Origin: JAJFUE01 sp041687335
GTDB lineage: Bacteria; Sumerlaeota; Sumerlaeia; MVZB01
Direction: 5' to 3'
DNA: 64,000 nucleotides
Assembly: GCA_041687335.1 (NCBI GenBank)
Contig: JAWLCE010000016.1
Span: 33,503-97,502 of the forward strand
Position 1 is the first letter of the stretch; each line of letters opens with the position of its first letter. Positions 28,005-38,499 of the stretch are shown here, piece by piece. The position numbers and the translations under genes were made by a program. The notes under the pieces are model-generated. The model worked only from the letters and a program-made list of their open reading frames with translations. It had not been told where the DNA came from and searched no databases.

Positions 28005-29723
28005 ATGCAACTATTGGCGAACATGACACGGCAGACCGGGGACTTGCTGCGGGCGCAGCCGCTGGCGCGCAAGCTGGTGCTGCTGGCGATGGTGCTGGCC
28101 TCGGTGGCGGCGATGATGTTCCTGGTGATCCGGGCCCAGACCGGCGGCTATGCCGTGCTTTACAGCGGGCTGGAGCGCGGCGACATCGGCGAGATCGCAC
28201 GGGCGCTCGATCGCAAGGGCATTCCCTACCGCAGCGAGAACGCCGGCGAGACGATCAAGGTGGCGCGCAACCGGGTCGACGAGGCGCACCTGGCGCTGGC
28301 GATGGAGGGGCTGCCCAGCAGCGGCACCCCCGGCTTCGACATGCTCGACCGCCCGACCATCGGCCAGTCCAACTTCGTCCAGCAGAAGAATTATCACCGC
28401 ATGCTCGAGGGAGAGATCGTCCGCTCGCTGACCAACTTCGAGAACATTGAGCAGGCGCGGGTTCATATCGCGCTGCCTGAAGACTCACCCTTCATTCGTG
28501 ACCAGCGCGAGGCGACCGTGTCGGTGCAGGTCAAGCTGCGCCGCGGCACCCAGCTCAACGAGCGCCAGATCAGCGGCATCACGCATTTCGTCTCGCTGGC
28601 GATCAAGGGAGTGGACCCCAGCCACATCGCGATCGTGGACCAGCAGGGCAACATGCTCAACCAGGCGCGCGAGGATTCGCTGGCGCAGAACTCGGCCGCC
28701 CAGGCGCAGTACAAGCTGGCTTACGAGGAGCGGCTCAAGCGCGAGGTCGAGAGCCTGATCGAGAACACAATCGGGCGTGGCCGCGTGGCCGCCCGCGTGC
28801 AGGCGGACTTTGATTTCTCCTCGCTGCGCGAGGAAAGCCAGATCTACAACCCCGAGGACCAGGAGCCAATCCCGACGATGGAGCAGTCCACGCTCGAGCA
28901 GCGCACAGCGGTCGGCGAGGTGCTGCGGCCGGCCGGATCGGCATCCAACGTGCCGGGGCTGGACAAGGGTGGCGCGCCCGTGGCCGAGGGGGGCAACCTG
29001 CGCCAGGACTCCACCCGCCAGTTCGCGGTTTCGCAGCAGCGGCGCGAGACGACGCTCAACGTTCCCCAGCTCAAGCGGCTGACCGTCGCGGTGCTGGTCG
29101 ACGGCAAGCACACGGTCGAGGGGGGTCAGACCACCTTCGAAACGCTCTCGCAGCCCGAGCTGACCAACATTGAGAACCTGGTGCGCGCCACCGTCGGCTT
29201 CAGTGACGACCGCGGCGACATGGTGATGGTCCAGTGTTCGCCCTTCACGGTGGCGGCGTTCGAGGACACGCTCGACAGCGGCTGGCTCGATCCCAACATG
29301 CGCCGGCTGTTCGAGCACGGACTTCAGTGGTTTGTGATCGGCCTGATCGGCCTGCTGCTGATCACGACCGTCATCCGGCCGGCGATCAAACAGATTCTGG
29401 TGGTGCCGGCGCAGGCGCAGGCGCTGCCGGGGGTGCACATCGCGCTGCCCCGGCAGGCGGGCGAGCAGGCCGGCAGCGAACATCATTCTGCAGGCGCGTC
29501 AGGATCGCATGCCGGCGAGGCCGCCGGCGGCGCGATGCTGGCCGAGCGACTGCTGGGCAACAGCGAGCAGACGCGCATGTTCCAGATGCAGCAGATGGCG
29601 GCCGAGCAGGCGCGCACCTCGCAGGCCCAGGCCCAGCAGATCCACAAGGAAGTGCTCGAGACGGCCAAGACCCAGCCGCAAAAGACGGTCAGCCTGTTGC
29701 GCCAGTGGATGGACGAAGCCTGA
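28005..29723 (+). CDS. fliF: Flagellar MS-ring protein FliF
   Basis: 572 residues. An N-terminal membrane helix (about 24-45), the YscJ/FliF ring-building motifs GGYAVLYSGLERGD, LPSSGTPGFDMLD and GEIVRSLTNFENIEQARVHI, a proline/charged periplasmic segment, a second membrane helix (about 440-460), and a C-terminal cytoplasmic tail that binds FliG (LLRQWMDEA). It is the first assembled part of the basal body and housing of the export gate. Fifty nt separate it from fliE; fliG follows after 14 nt. Confidence 0.97.
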   Translation: MQLLANMTRQTGDLLRAQPLARKLVLLAMVLASVAAMMFLVIRAQTGGYAVLYSGLERGDIGEIARALDRKGIPYRSENAGETIKVARNRVDEAHLALAMEGLPSSGTPGFDMLDRPTIGQSNFVQQKNYHRMLEGEIVRSLTNFENIEQARVHIALPEDSPFIRDQREATVSVQVKLRRGTQLNERQISGITHFVSLAIKGVDPSHIAIVDQQGNMLNQAREDSLAQNSAAQAQYKLAYEERLKREVESLIENTIGRGRVAARVQADFDFSSLREESQIYNPEDQEPIPTMEQSTLEQRTAVGEVLRPAGSASNVPGLDKGGAPVAEGGNLRQDSTRQFAVSQQRRETTLNVPQLKRLTVAVLVDGKHTVEGGQTTFETLSQPELTNIENLVRATVGFSDDRGDMVMVQCSPFTVAAFEDTLDSGWLDPNMRRLFEHGLQWFVIGLIGLLLITTVIRPAIKQILVVPAQAQALPGVHIALPRQAGEQAGSEHHSAGASGSHAGEAAGGAMLAERLLGNSEQTRMFQMQQMAAEQARTSQAQAQQIHKEVLETAKTQPQKTVSLLRQWMDEA

Positions 29724-29737
29724 GGAGGCGGGAACCG

Positions 29738-30778
29738 ATGTCGAGCGCGATGAAGAAGTCACAGGAATCCAACAAGACGCTGGGCGGGCTGGACAAGGCG
29801 GCGATCATGCTGCTGTCGCTCGATGAGGCATCAGCCAGCGAGGTGCTCAAGCTGATGGACGAGCGCGAGATCCAGCGCGTCACCGGCCACGCCTCGCGCC
29901 TGCGCTCGCTGACGATGGAGCAGATCAACAATGTGCGCGAGGAGTTCCTCGTGCGCCTGTCGGACTCCAGCCCGCTGCTGATCAGCCAGGCGCGCGAACA
30001 GCTCAAGGTCGTGCTCAAGAAGATCCTGCCGCCCGAGCGTTTTCAGAAATTCATCGAGATCCTCGAGACCGGCGACGAGCTGAGCGAGGGTTTCGAGTCG
30101 ATCAAGTGGATCGACAGCCAGACCATCGCCGCCTTCCTCAACCACGAGCACCCGCAGACGATTGCGCTCATCCTTGCGCACTTGGACAACACCAAGGCCG
30201 CCGAGATCCTGACCCAGATGCCCAAGGCGATCCAGACCGACATCGTCATGCGCGTGGCGGCGCTGGACCGGATCAACCCGGAACTGGTGCGAGAGGTCCA
30301 GGAGGTGATCCTGACGGAGATCATGGCCTCGGGCGTCAACAAGAGCCGGCGGGTGGGCGGGTTCCAGGCCGTCGCCGAGATCTTGAACAGCCTCGACGGC
30401 CAGACCGAGGAGGCGATCTTCGGGCAGATGGAGGAGACCGATCCGAAGCTGGCCGAGACGATCCGCGAAATGATGTTTGTCTTCGAAGACCTCAGCAAGG
30501 TCGACGACCGCGGCATTCAGCTTGTCATGAAGGAAGTGACGAATGAAATGCTGACGCTGGCGCTCAAGACGGCGCCGGAGGACCTGCGCGGCCGCATCTT
30601 CAAGAACATCTCCTCGCGCGCCGCCGAGATGATTCGCGAAGACCTTTCCAACATGGGCCCGGCCAAGCTCTCGGACGTCGAGAAGGCGCAGCAGGAGATC
30701 GTCAAGATCTGCCGCCGGCTCGAGGCCGAGGGCAAGATCGTGCTGGCGGGCAAGGGCGGAGGCGAAGTCTTTGTCTAG
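29738..30778 (+). CDS. fliG: Flagellar motor switch protein FliG
   Basis: 346 residues from ATG 29738 (GAGGAGGCGGGA upstream). FliG N domain (LDKAAIMLLSLDEASASEVL), middle EHPQT-type motif as NHEHPQTIALILAHL, and the C-terminal torque helix (FVFEDLSKVDDRGIQLVMKEV region with the charged residues that face MotA). The C-terminal GKGGGEVFV is usual. It forms the rotor ring attached to FliF. Overlaps fliH by 8 nt. Confidence 0.97.
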   Translation: MSSAMKKSQESNKTLGGLDKAAIMLLSLDEASASEVLKLMDEREIQRVTGHASRLRSLTMEQINNVREEFLVRLSDSSPLLISQAREQLKVVLKKILPPERFQKFIEILETGDELSEGFESIKWIDSQTIAAFLNHEHPQTIALILAHLDNTKAAEILTQMPKAIQTDIVMRVAALDRINPELVREVQEVILTEIMASGVNKSRRVGGFQAVAEILNSLDGQTEEAIFGQMEETDPKLAETIREMMFVFEDLSKVDDRGIQLVMKEVTNEMLTLALKTAPEDLRGRIFKNISSRAAEMIREDLSNMGPAKLSDVEKAQQEIVKICRRLEAEGKIVLAGKGGGEVFV

Positions 30779-31502
30779 GATCATTCGCTCCCTGGACCGG
30801 CGCGGCGAGTCCGCGCACCGGCTCGACCTGGCCGAACGGCCGATGGGCCCGGACCGCTCCGAACGTCCGCGCGGCGGCTTTTCGGGCCATGCCGCGCCCG
30901 ACCGCACGGACCCGCGCATCCCGCTGGCGCAGGCCCGGCTGGAGGAGGCCGAGCGCGTGCTGGCGGCCGCCCAGCGCCAGGCCGAGCAGATCCAGCGCGA
31001 CGCCTGGCATGCGGGCTTCGAGCAGGGGGAGAAGGCCGGCGAACGGCTGGCGCTGCAGAAAATCCAGCCCACGGTGGACGCCCTGCGCGAGCTGCTGGCG
31101 GTCATCGAGGGCGAGCAGGTCGCGCTTGCGCGCCGCCACGAAAATGAATTGATCAAGATCGCGTTCATGATCGCGACGCGCGTGGTGCGCGCCAGCATTG
31201 AGCTGGAACCGCAGGTCGTCAGCGGAATCGTCGAGGCGGCGCTGGCCAAGGTCGCCCAGGAGCAGCAGCTGAGGCTTTGCCTGGCGCCCGCGGACCTGCA
31301 GCTGATCGAGCACGCCTTCAAGCAGGCCGCTCCGGCCGGCTGGAACAGCGGCCGCATCACGCTGGAAGCCGACGAGTCGCTGCAGCGCGGCGGCTGCCGC
31401 ATCATCGGCGACAAGGGTGTGATCGACGCGGCGATCGAGACCCAACTTCGGGCGCTGCGCGAGCAGTTGTGGGAAGAGTCAGTGGGACAAGCCGATGTTT
31501 GA
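30771..31502 (+). CDS. fliH: Flagellar assembly protein FliH (TTG start)
   Basis: 243 residues starting at a TTG inside the end of fliG (8-nt overlap). A variable N-terminus is followed by the coiled coil RLEEAERVLAAAQRQAEQIQ and the AGFEQGEKAGE repeat (the AxxxG pattern of FliH), then the VIATRVVRASIELEP-like domain that binds FliI. FliH is the regulatory stator of the export ATPase. It overlaps fliI by 8 nt. The rare start and overlaps suggest translational coupling along fliG-fliH-fliI. Confidence 0.9.
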   Translation: MSRIIRSLDRRGESAHRLDLAERPMGPDRSERPRGGFSGHAAPDRTDPRIPLAQARLEEAERVLAAAQRQAEQIQRDAWHAGFEQGEKAGERLALQKIQPTVDALRELLAVIEGEQVALARRHENELIKIAFMIATRVVRASIELEPQVVSGIVEAALAKVAQEQQLRLCLAPADLQLIEHAFKQAAPAGWNSGRITLEADESLQRGGCRIIGDKGVIDAAIETQLRALREQLWEESVGQADV

Positions 31503-32865
31503 CGTCAACCACTATCTCCGCCGCCTCGAGGAGGCCGACCCGATCCGGTCGGAAGGGCGCGTGCTGCAGGTGATCGGCACGGTGATCGAAGGGACGCTGC
31601 CCGATTGCATGATCGGCCAGCTCTGCCAGATCCTGCCCGGGGATGGCCGGCCGCCGCTGCGTGCCGAGGTGGTGGGCTTTCATCGCGACCGCGTGCTGAT
31701 CATGCCGCTGGGGGAGATGCGCGGGCTCAAGCCGGGCAGCACGATCGTCTCGCTGCGCAATGACCCCAGCGTGCCGGTCGGGCCGGCGCTGCTGGGGCGC
31801 GTGCTCGACGGGCAGGGCCGACCGGTCGATGGCGGCCCGCCGGCAGCGACCGAGACCAGCTATCCGATCTATGCCGATCCGGTGGCCGCCTACCGCCGCC
31901 GGCGCATCCACGAGCCGCTGGACCTGGGGGTGCGGGCGATCAATGGCTTCCTGACCTGCGCCGTCGGCCAGCGCGTCGGCATCATGGCGGGCTCGGGTGT
32001 GGGAAAGTCGACGATGCTGGGCCAGATCGCGCGCCAGACGAAGGCCGAGGTCAACGTCATCGCGCTGATCGGCGAGCGCGGCCGCGAGCTGATGGAATTC
32101 ATCGAGCGCGACCTGGGCGAGGAGGGGCTGGCGCGCTCGGTCGTGATCTGCTCGACCTCGGACCGCTCGCCGCTGGAGCGCGTCCGCAGCGCCTTCGTCG
32201 CCACCGCGATTGCCGAATACTTCCGCGACCAGGGGCTGCGCGTGCTGCTGATGATGGACTCGCTGACACGTTTCGCGATGGCCCAGCGCGAGATCGGGCT
32301 TTCTATCGGCGAGCCGCCGACCACGAAGGGCTACACGCCATCGGTCTTCTCGCTGCTGCCGCGCCTGCTCGAGCGCGCCGGGATGGGGGCGGCCGGCCAA
32401 GGCTCGATCACCGGACTCTATACGGTGCTGGTCGATGGCGACGACATGAATGAGCCGATTGCCGATGCGACGCGCGCCATCCTGGACGGCCACATAGTAC
32501 TTTCGCGGGCGCTGGCCGACCAGGGCCACTACCCGGCCATTGACATCCTGCAAAGCAAGAGCCGGCTGATGGGCGAGGTGGTCAGCCGGGAGCACGAGCA
32601 GGCGGCCCGTTGCCTTCAGGAGCTGGTGGCCTCCTACGCCCGCGCCGAAACGCTGATCAACATTGGCGCCTATGCGGCGGGCTCCAATCCGACGATCGAC
32701 CGGGCGATCCGCCTGCGCGAGCCGATCGTGGGCTTTTTGCGCCAAGGGCTGGGCGAGCGGACGACTCTGGAGGAGAGTATTGCCGCACTGGCACGGCTGG
32801 CACGCCAGGCCGAGGCGCTGGCGCCGGCGCGAGCCGAAGCCGAACCGGCGGCGGCGCACCATTAG
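31495..32865 (+). CDS. fliI: Flagellar type III export ATPase FliI
   Basis: 456 residues. Walker A AGSGVGKST (Lys171), Walker B LLMMDSLTRFA and catalytic Glu in IGERGRE. GEPPTTKGYTPSVFSLLPRL is specific to FliI/YscN ATPases. It forms the hexameric ATPase of the export apparatus with FliH and FliJ. Overlaps fliH by 8 nt; a 134-nt gap follows before fliJ, longer than other spacings in the cluster and without recognisable content. Confidence 0.97.
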   Translation: MFDVNHYLRRLEEADPIRSEGRVLQVIGTVIEGTLPDCMIGQLCQILPGDGRPPLRAEVVGFHRDRVLIMPLGEMRGLKPGSTIVSLRNDPSVPVGPALLGRVLDGQGRPVDGGPPAATETSYPIYADPVAAYRRRRIHEPLDLGVRAINGFLTCAVGQRVGIMAGSGVGKSTMLGQIARQTKAEVNVIALIGERGRELMEFIERDLGEEGLARSVVICSTSDRSPLERVRSAFVATAIAEYFRDQGLRVLLMMDSLTRFAMAQREIGLSIGEPPTTKGYTPSVFSLLPRLLERAGMGAAGQGSITGLYTVLVDGDDMNEPIADATRAILDGHIVLSRALADQGHYPAIDILQSKSRLMGEVVSREHEQAARCLQELVASYARAETLINIGAYAAGSNPTIDRAIRLREPIVGFLRQGLGERTTLEESIAALARLARQAEALAPARAEAEPAAAHH

Positions 32866-32999
32866 CGCCACCAGGGGGCTTGATGATTTTGAAAAGGGCT
32901 CAAAAACAGAGGTTAAGCAGCAACTTGCCGGGCCGATATGAATGAGACGCAGCGGGTTCGGAAGTAACAGGCGCGAGGCGCAAGAAGGTCAAGTCGTCG

Positions 33000-33521
33000 A
33001 TGAAGTTCAATTTCACGCTCCAGGCGGTGCTTGAGCAGCGCCTTGCCCAGGAAGAGCGGATGCAGCGCGATTACAGCCAGACGGTGGCGCGGATCGCGGC
33101 GCTGCGCCGGGGGCTGGCCGAGATTCAGAGCGACATCGAGCATTGGCGCGGGCAGATTCGCGCCGACCAGACCTCGATGGGCTGGGAGCGGCGCGGCATC
33201 TATGAGAACTGGATCGAGGCGCGCCAGGAGGAGGCGGCCCAGTTGGCAGCCCAGATCGAGCGGATGACGGCGATCGCCGAGCGCGAGCGAATGATGCTGA
33301 TCAAGGCGATGCAGGCGCGGATGCTGATCGAGAAGCTGCGCGAGCGCGAGCATCAGCTCTTCTGCCAGGAGCGCGACCGCGTGGAAGCGCGGGAGTTCGA
33401 TGAGTTCGGCGTGCGCCAGTTCAGCCAGCAGCTGCGCGCGCAGGAACGCGATGAGCCGGAAATTTTTGCCACCCGGTCGGCCGCCACGACGCCGGCCAAG
33501 TCGGAAGGAACTGCCCAATGA
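33000..33521 (+). CDS. fliJ: Flagellar export protein FliJ
   Basis: 173 residues, an almost continuous helical coiled coil beginning MKFNFTLQAVLEQR, the typical FliJ opening (RLxxVLxxR). Charged heptads (RIAALRRGLAEIQSD, IERMTAIAERERMM) extend to about residue 150, then a Thr/Ala-rich tail. FliJ is the stalk of the export ATPase. Sequence conservation in this family is weak, so the name rests on position between fliI and motE and on the opening motif. It overlaps the next gene by 4 nt. Confidence 0.88.
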   Translation: MKFNFTLQAVLEQRLAQEERMQRDYSQTVARIAALRRGLAEIQSDIEHWRGQIRADQTSMGWERRGIYENWIEARQEEAAQLAAQIERMTAIAERERMMLIKAMQARMLIEKLREREHQLFCQERDRVEAREFDEFGVRQFSQQLRAQERDEPEIFATRSAATTPAKSEGTAQ

Positions 33522-34159
33522 AAGCATCCTGGACCCTTGACCGCCGCGGCGCCACGCGGGTCGCGATCCTGCTGATGGCCCTATTGGCGGGGGTTTTGGC
33601 ACTCTCCGCCGCGCTGCCGGCATGGCGCCAACCGCTCGGCACGCTCCTTGCAACGGCATCGCATGCGGCCGACCCGGCGCCGGAGCCGCAGGCGACACCG
33701 GCCGCCGCTCCCGAACCGGCCGCCGATACGGCCGCCGCGGCGGGGAAGCCCTGGGTCTTTACGCCCGATCCGCTCGACGCGGTGACTCATTCGCTGCGAG
33801 AGCGCGACCGGCAACTGCGAGAACGCGAGGCCGAGCTGGCCCGCGCCGAGGCCCGGCTCGAGGCATTGCGGCGCGAGGTCGCCCTCAATGTCGCCCGCGG
33901 CGAGGAGGTGCTGGCGGCGATGGAACGGATCGCCGGCAACGCCGACGCCAATCGCGCCAAGGAACTGAAGAAATGGGTCGGCATCTATCAGGCGATGAAA
34001 CCACAGCAGGCCGGCACAGTCATGGCCGGGCTCGATCCCGAGTTCGCACTGCAGGTGTTGTCGCTGATGGAACCCAAGGGCGCCGGCCGCATCCTGGAGA
34101 ACATGCCGCCCGAGCAGGCGATTGTGCTCGGCCAAAAATTGGGCCTCAATCACCCCTGA
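33518..34159 (+). CDS. MotE-like protein (MgtE N-type domain; motility chaperone)
   Basis: 213 residues: a membrane anchor (about 14-35), an Ala/Pro/Glu linker, a coiled coil (about residues 92-130, RERDRQLREREAELARAEAR), then a small MgtE-N-like domain (YQAMKPQQAGTVMAGLDPEF, RILENMPPEQA). This is the organisation of MotE/FlbB proteins that help install the stator or export components in many flagellated bacteria. It sits between fliJ and fliK, the usual place. 4-nt overlap with fliJ. Confidence 0.85.
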   Translation: MKASWTLDRRGATRVAILLMALLAGVLALSAALPAWRQPLGTLLATASHAADPAPEPQATPAAAPEPAADTAAAAGKPWVFTPDPLDAVTHSLRERDRQLREREAELARAEARLEALRREVALNVARGEEVLAAMERIAGNADANRAKELKKWVGIYQAMKPQQAGTVMAGLDPEFALQVLSLMEPKGAGRILENMPPEQAIVLGQKLGLNHP

Positions 34160-34216
34160 TGTCGATTGACAAAGGCCGGTGTTGCACCGCCGGCCCGAAG
34201 CTAACGAGGTGGCCGA

Positions 34217-35356
34217 ATGATCGTCGCGGTCCACAACAGTGGAATCATGCCTGCGGGCATGAATTTGTCGCCAGCCCCGGCCGCTCATGCCGCCCCGGCC
34301 GGTTTCGACCTGCTGTTTGCCGTGCTGCTGGGCACCCCCGCCGTGTCCACGCTGCCGGCCGCGCCGGCGGTGGCGGGCGAGAGCCTGGGCATGACGCCCG
34401 GCGAGGGCGGCGAATTTGCTGCTGAATATTCGGACGCCAAGCCGGAGATGCCGACGGCGCTCCCCTTACCCGAAACTGCCGACGCCGCCGACCCGGGCGC
34501 CGCCGATGCCGGCTGGAACCAATTGGTCGCCAGCGCACCGGTCGCCGCCATCGTGCCGCCACGCCAAGGCGGCGGGAATCTTGCAGCGGCAGCCAGCGAG
34601 CTGCCCAACACGCCCGCCACGCCGCGCCATCCGGCCGGGGTGCCCGCGGGCGAGCCTCGGGTGAACCTGCCGGCGCCACCGGCAGAAGCGCCCGCGCAAG
34701 CCTGGAATTTGACCGAGCTGGCAGGCAACCTGAGCCGGCCGCTCGCGGCGGCGCTCGCCGCCGCCTCGGATGCAACGGGGGCCGCCACCGTCGCCGGTCC
34801 GGATGCTGATGGGATCGAACTGGCTCCGGCCGAGGATGGCGCCGAGCGACTGGCGCAGCCGGGGCGCACGATGCCGGAATGGCGCGGGCCGCTGACGCCG
34901 CAAACGGGCATCGCCCAAACGCGCAGCGAGGGCTTGATCGAACAGGTGCGCCAAGCCCAGGAGTGGCTTGCCGAGCGCGCCGAGGGGGCGATCCGGCTGG
35001 GCGAACACGGCTTGGAAGCGAACCTGCGTCTGCGCCCGGCCGACCTGGGCGGGGTGCGCGTCCAGCTGACCGTCTCCAACGACCTGGCCGTGCAGGCGAG
35101 CTTCGTGGCCGAGCGGGCCGAGACGGCACAGGCGCTGCGCCAGCAGTTGGGCGCGCTCGAGCAGGCGCTCGGCCGCCACGGCCTGACGCTCGAGCGGGTC
35201 GCGGTCTCGGTCCAGCCGGTGGCCGCCGGCGGGCGCTCCGAGAATGCCCAGGGGCAGCAGCAATTTTCGTCGCGGCGCGAGGGTCACGAAGCCCAGGAGC
35301 GCCGCCAGGGCGAGGCCTTCCATCAAGGCCAGCAGCGCCGCGAGGGCCAACAGTAA
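34217..35356 (+). CDS. fliK: Flagellar hook-length control protein FliK
   Basis: 379 residues. Residues 1-230 are a low-complexity Ala/Pro-rich ruler region. The C-terminal domain (about 265-340) has the FliK substrate-switch motif EANLRLRPADLGGVRVQLTV followed by helices with RQQLGALEQALGRHGLTLERV. The end is rich in Gln and Arg (REGHEAQERRQGEA). It measures hook length and switches the export gate. GAGGTGGCC before the ATG is the ribosome binding site. A small hairpin GCCGGTG/CACCGCCGGC sits just upstream in the 57-nt gap after motE. Confidence 0.92.
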   Translation: MIVAVHNSGIMPAGMNLSPAPAAHAAPAGFDLLFAVLLGTPAVSTLPAAPAVAGESLGMTPGEGGEFAAEYSDAKPEMPTALPLPETADAADPGAADAGWNQLVASAPVAAIVPPRQGGGNLAAAASELPNTPATPRHPAGVPAGEPRVNLPAPPAEAPAQAWNLTELAGNLSRPLAAALAAASDATGAATVAGPDADGIELAPAEDGAERLAQPGRTMPEWRGPLTPQTGIAQTRSEGLIEQVRQAQEWLAERAEGAIRLGEHGLEANLRLRPADLGGVRVQLTVSNDLAVQASFVAERAETAQALRQQLGALEQALGRHGLTLERVAVSVQPVAAGGRSENAQGQQQFSSRREGHEAQERRQGEAFHQGQQRREGQQ

Positions 35357-35368
35357 AAGGACCATCCG

Positions 35369-36037
35369 ATGAGCATCAACCAGGTTGCCGCCTCGATTCC
35401 CGGGATTCCGCGCGCGGAGTCGGCCAAGAATGGCAGCGTCGTCGGCAAGGATGACTTCCTCAAGCTGCTGGTGACCCAGCTGCAGCGCCAGGACCCGCTC
35501 AACCCGCAGGACCCGACCGAATTCACGGCGCAATTGACCCAGTTCAGCAGCCTCGAGCAGCTGCTCTCGGTCAACGACCAGCTCAAGCAATTGGGCGCCA
35601 TCAACACGCTCGGTCTGCGCGCCGGCGCCGCCGGCTATATCGGCCGCGAGGCCAGCATCCTCGGCGACCGGCTGGTGGTGGCGGAGGGCAAGCCCAGTGC
35701 CGTCCAGTTCGAGCTGGCAGGCAACGCCGAAGCGGTCGCGATCAACGTCTATGACGCGGACGGGAAACTGGTCGACATCGCCAAGCTGGGGGCGCGCGAG
35801 GCCGGCCGGCACAACTTTGCCTGGAGCGGCCTGCTGGCCAGCGGCGGCGCGGCCCCCGACGGCGACTACTCGTTCGAGGTGGTTGCCACCGATGCCGACG
35901 GCAACGGCATCCCGTTCCAGACGCAGTTCAGTGGCACGATCGACAGCCTGAGCTTTGAGCGCGGCCGGACGATGGTCCGCATCGGCGGCTCGTCGTGGCC
36001 GATCGAGGACGTGCTCACGCTGAGCGCCAGTAACTGA
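35369..36037 (+). CDS. flgD: Flagellar hook capping protein FlgD
   Basis: 222 residues. The N-terminal FlgD motif DDFLKLLVTQLQRQDPLNP with EFTAQLTQFSSLEQL is diagnostic. The Tudor-like and FnIII-like C-terminal part follows (VAINVYDADGKLVD, HNFAWSGL, DGDYSFEVVATDADGN). It caps the growing hook and is not kept in the mature filament. AAAGGACC gives the ribosome binding site. Confidence 0.96.
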   Translation: MSINQVAASIPGIPRAESAKNGSVVGKDDFLKLLVTQLQRQDPLNPQDPTEFTAQLTQFSSLEQLLSVNDQLKQLGAINTLGLRAGAAGYIGREASILGDRLVVAEGKPSAVQFELAGNAEAVAINVYDADGKLVDIAKLGAREAGRHNFAWSGLLASGGAAPDGDYSFEVVATDADGNGIPFQTQFSGTIDSLSFERGRTMVRIGGSSWPIEDVLTLSASN

Positions 36038-36105
36038 CTTGAACCCCTAAAATGACTGCTTGTGACTAGAAAAACCAGAACACTCGAAGCTGAAGGAGCC
36101 CATCG

Positions 36106-37377
36106 ATGTCACTTCTCACCGCCCTCCACACCGGCGTCAGCGGTCTGCGCAGCTACGGCGACAGCCTGCAGGTCATCAGCGACAATATCGCCAATGTGAA
36201 CACGCCAGCTTTCAAGGCGGCGCGCGCCGAATTCGCCGACCTGATCAGCCAGACGATCAACGGCTCGGCGGGACGCAGCCAGCTCGGGCGCGGCGTGCAG
36301 CTGGCGGGGATCACCACCAGCTTCGAGCAGGGCAGCCTCGCCAACACCGATCGCTTGACCGACCTGGCGATCAACGGCAATGGCTTCTTCCTGGTCCAGA
36401 AGGACAACCAGCAGCTTTACACCCGCAATGGCCAGCTGACGCTCAACAACCAGGGGCAACTGGTAAACTCCCAGGGGATGAACCTGATCGGCTACCAGTA
36501 TGGGCCCGACGGGCGCGCCTTGGGCACGCTGGGCCCGCTCCAGTTCGCCAACAGCCAGCTGTCGCCGCAGATGACCGGGGACGTGAAGGTCCACGCCAAT
36601 TTGAACTCATCGAGTCCGGTGACCACCTTTGATCCGACCGACGCGATCGGCACCTCGAATTTCAGCACCGCGCTGAGCGTCTACGACTCGCTCGGCAACA
36701 GCCACACCATGCACATTTATTTCAACAAGACCGGCGACAATGCCTGGGCTTGGCACGGGCTGATGGACGGCAGCGAGGTGATGGGCGGCACGCCCGGCGA
36801 GGCGATGGAGCTGGCCGGCGGCACGCTGACCTTTACCGCCAACGGTGCGCTGCAGGCGGCGACGACGGATCAAAGCAGCTTCAACTTCACCGGCAATCCA
36901 CAGGCGATCAGCTTTGACTTTGGCTCGGCGATCGCGGACGGCGGCAATGGCCTGACCGGCTCCACCCAGTTTGCCAGCCCCAACTTCATCAACTCGCAAT
37001 CGCAGGACGGCCTGCCTGCCGGCAGCCTGACCTCGGTGGCCGTCGATGGCAAAGGGATCGTCTCAGGTGTCTACAGCAACGGCCGCACCATTCCCATCGG
37101 CCAGATCGCGCTGGCCAACTTCCCCAACCTGAACGGGCTCTACAAGACCGGCTCGGGGCTCTATCAGGAGACGCTGGGCTCGGGCGTGCCGGTGATCGGC
37201 CAACCCGACTCGGGTGGCCTGGGCACGATCTCGGCCTACTCGCTCGAGCTGTCCAACGTCGACCTGGCCAAGGAATTCGTCGACATGATCTCGACCCAGC
37301 GCGCCTATCAGGCCAACTCGCGCGTCATCACCGTCGGCGACCAGCTCCTCAGCGAACTGATCAACATCGTGAGGTAG
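36106..37377 (+). CDS. flgE: Flagellar hook protein FlgE
   Basis: 423 residues. The N-terminal rod/hook motif ALHTGVSGLRSYGDSLQVI with SDNIANVNTPAFKAARAEF, the hook beta domain (NGNGFFLVQKDNQQLYTRNG), and the C-terminal EFVDMISTQRAYQANSRVI are all present. About 420 residues equals a standard two-domain FlgE. It is the last gene of the cluster; a terminator palindrome follows 36 nt later. Later flagellar genes (fliL, fliM, export gate, motAB) are not in this window. Confidence 0.97.
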   Translation: MSLLTALHTGVSGLRSYGDSLQVISDNIANVNTPAFKAARAEFADLISQTINGSAGRSQLGRGVQLAGITTSFEQGSLANTDRLTDLAINGNGFFLVQKDNQQLYTRNGQLTLNNQGQLVNSQGMNLIGYQYGPDGRALGTLGPLQFANSQLSPQMTGDVKVHANLNSSSPVTTFDPTDAIGTSNFSTALSVYDSLGNSHTMHIYFNKTGDNAWAWHGLMDGSEVMGGTPGEAMELAGGTLTFTANGALQAATTDQSSFNFTGNPQAISFDFGSAIADGGNGLTGSTQFASPNFINSQSQDGLPAGSLTSVAVDGKGIVSGVYSNGRTIPIGQIALANFPNLNGLYKTGSGLYQETLGSGVPVIGQPDSGGLGTISAYSLELSNVDLAKEFVDMISTQRAYQANSRVITVGDQLLSELINIVR

Positions 37378-37413
37378 GCGCGGCCGCCAAGGGGTGGAGC
37401 GCACCGAATATAA

Positions 37414-37475
37414 AAGGCCCTGAAGGGTCGATACGGTTGACTGGAACCGGTCGTCCCTTCAGGGCCTTGTTTGCT
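37414..37475. terminator. Terminator palindrome after flgE
   Basis: AAGGCCCTGAAGGG (37414-37427) pairs perfectly with CCCTTCAGGGCCTT (37455-37468), followed by GTTTGCTT. It lies between flgE (plus) and the convergent UDP-xylose synthase gene (minus), and may act for both. The arms match the CCCTTCAGGGC repeat words seen at 9.2 and 10.2 kb. Confidence 0.8.
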
Positions 37476-37492
37476 TGGGGCGGACCTGCGGC

Positions 37493-38425
<933 letters not shown>

Positions 38426-38499
38426 ATTTATCTCCTCATCAAAACCTATTTGACATTTCCGCCCCAGAAACCTAGCTTATTTTCCAATGGAGAACTCAA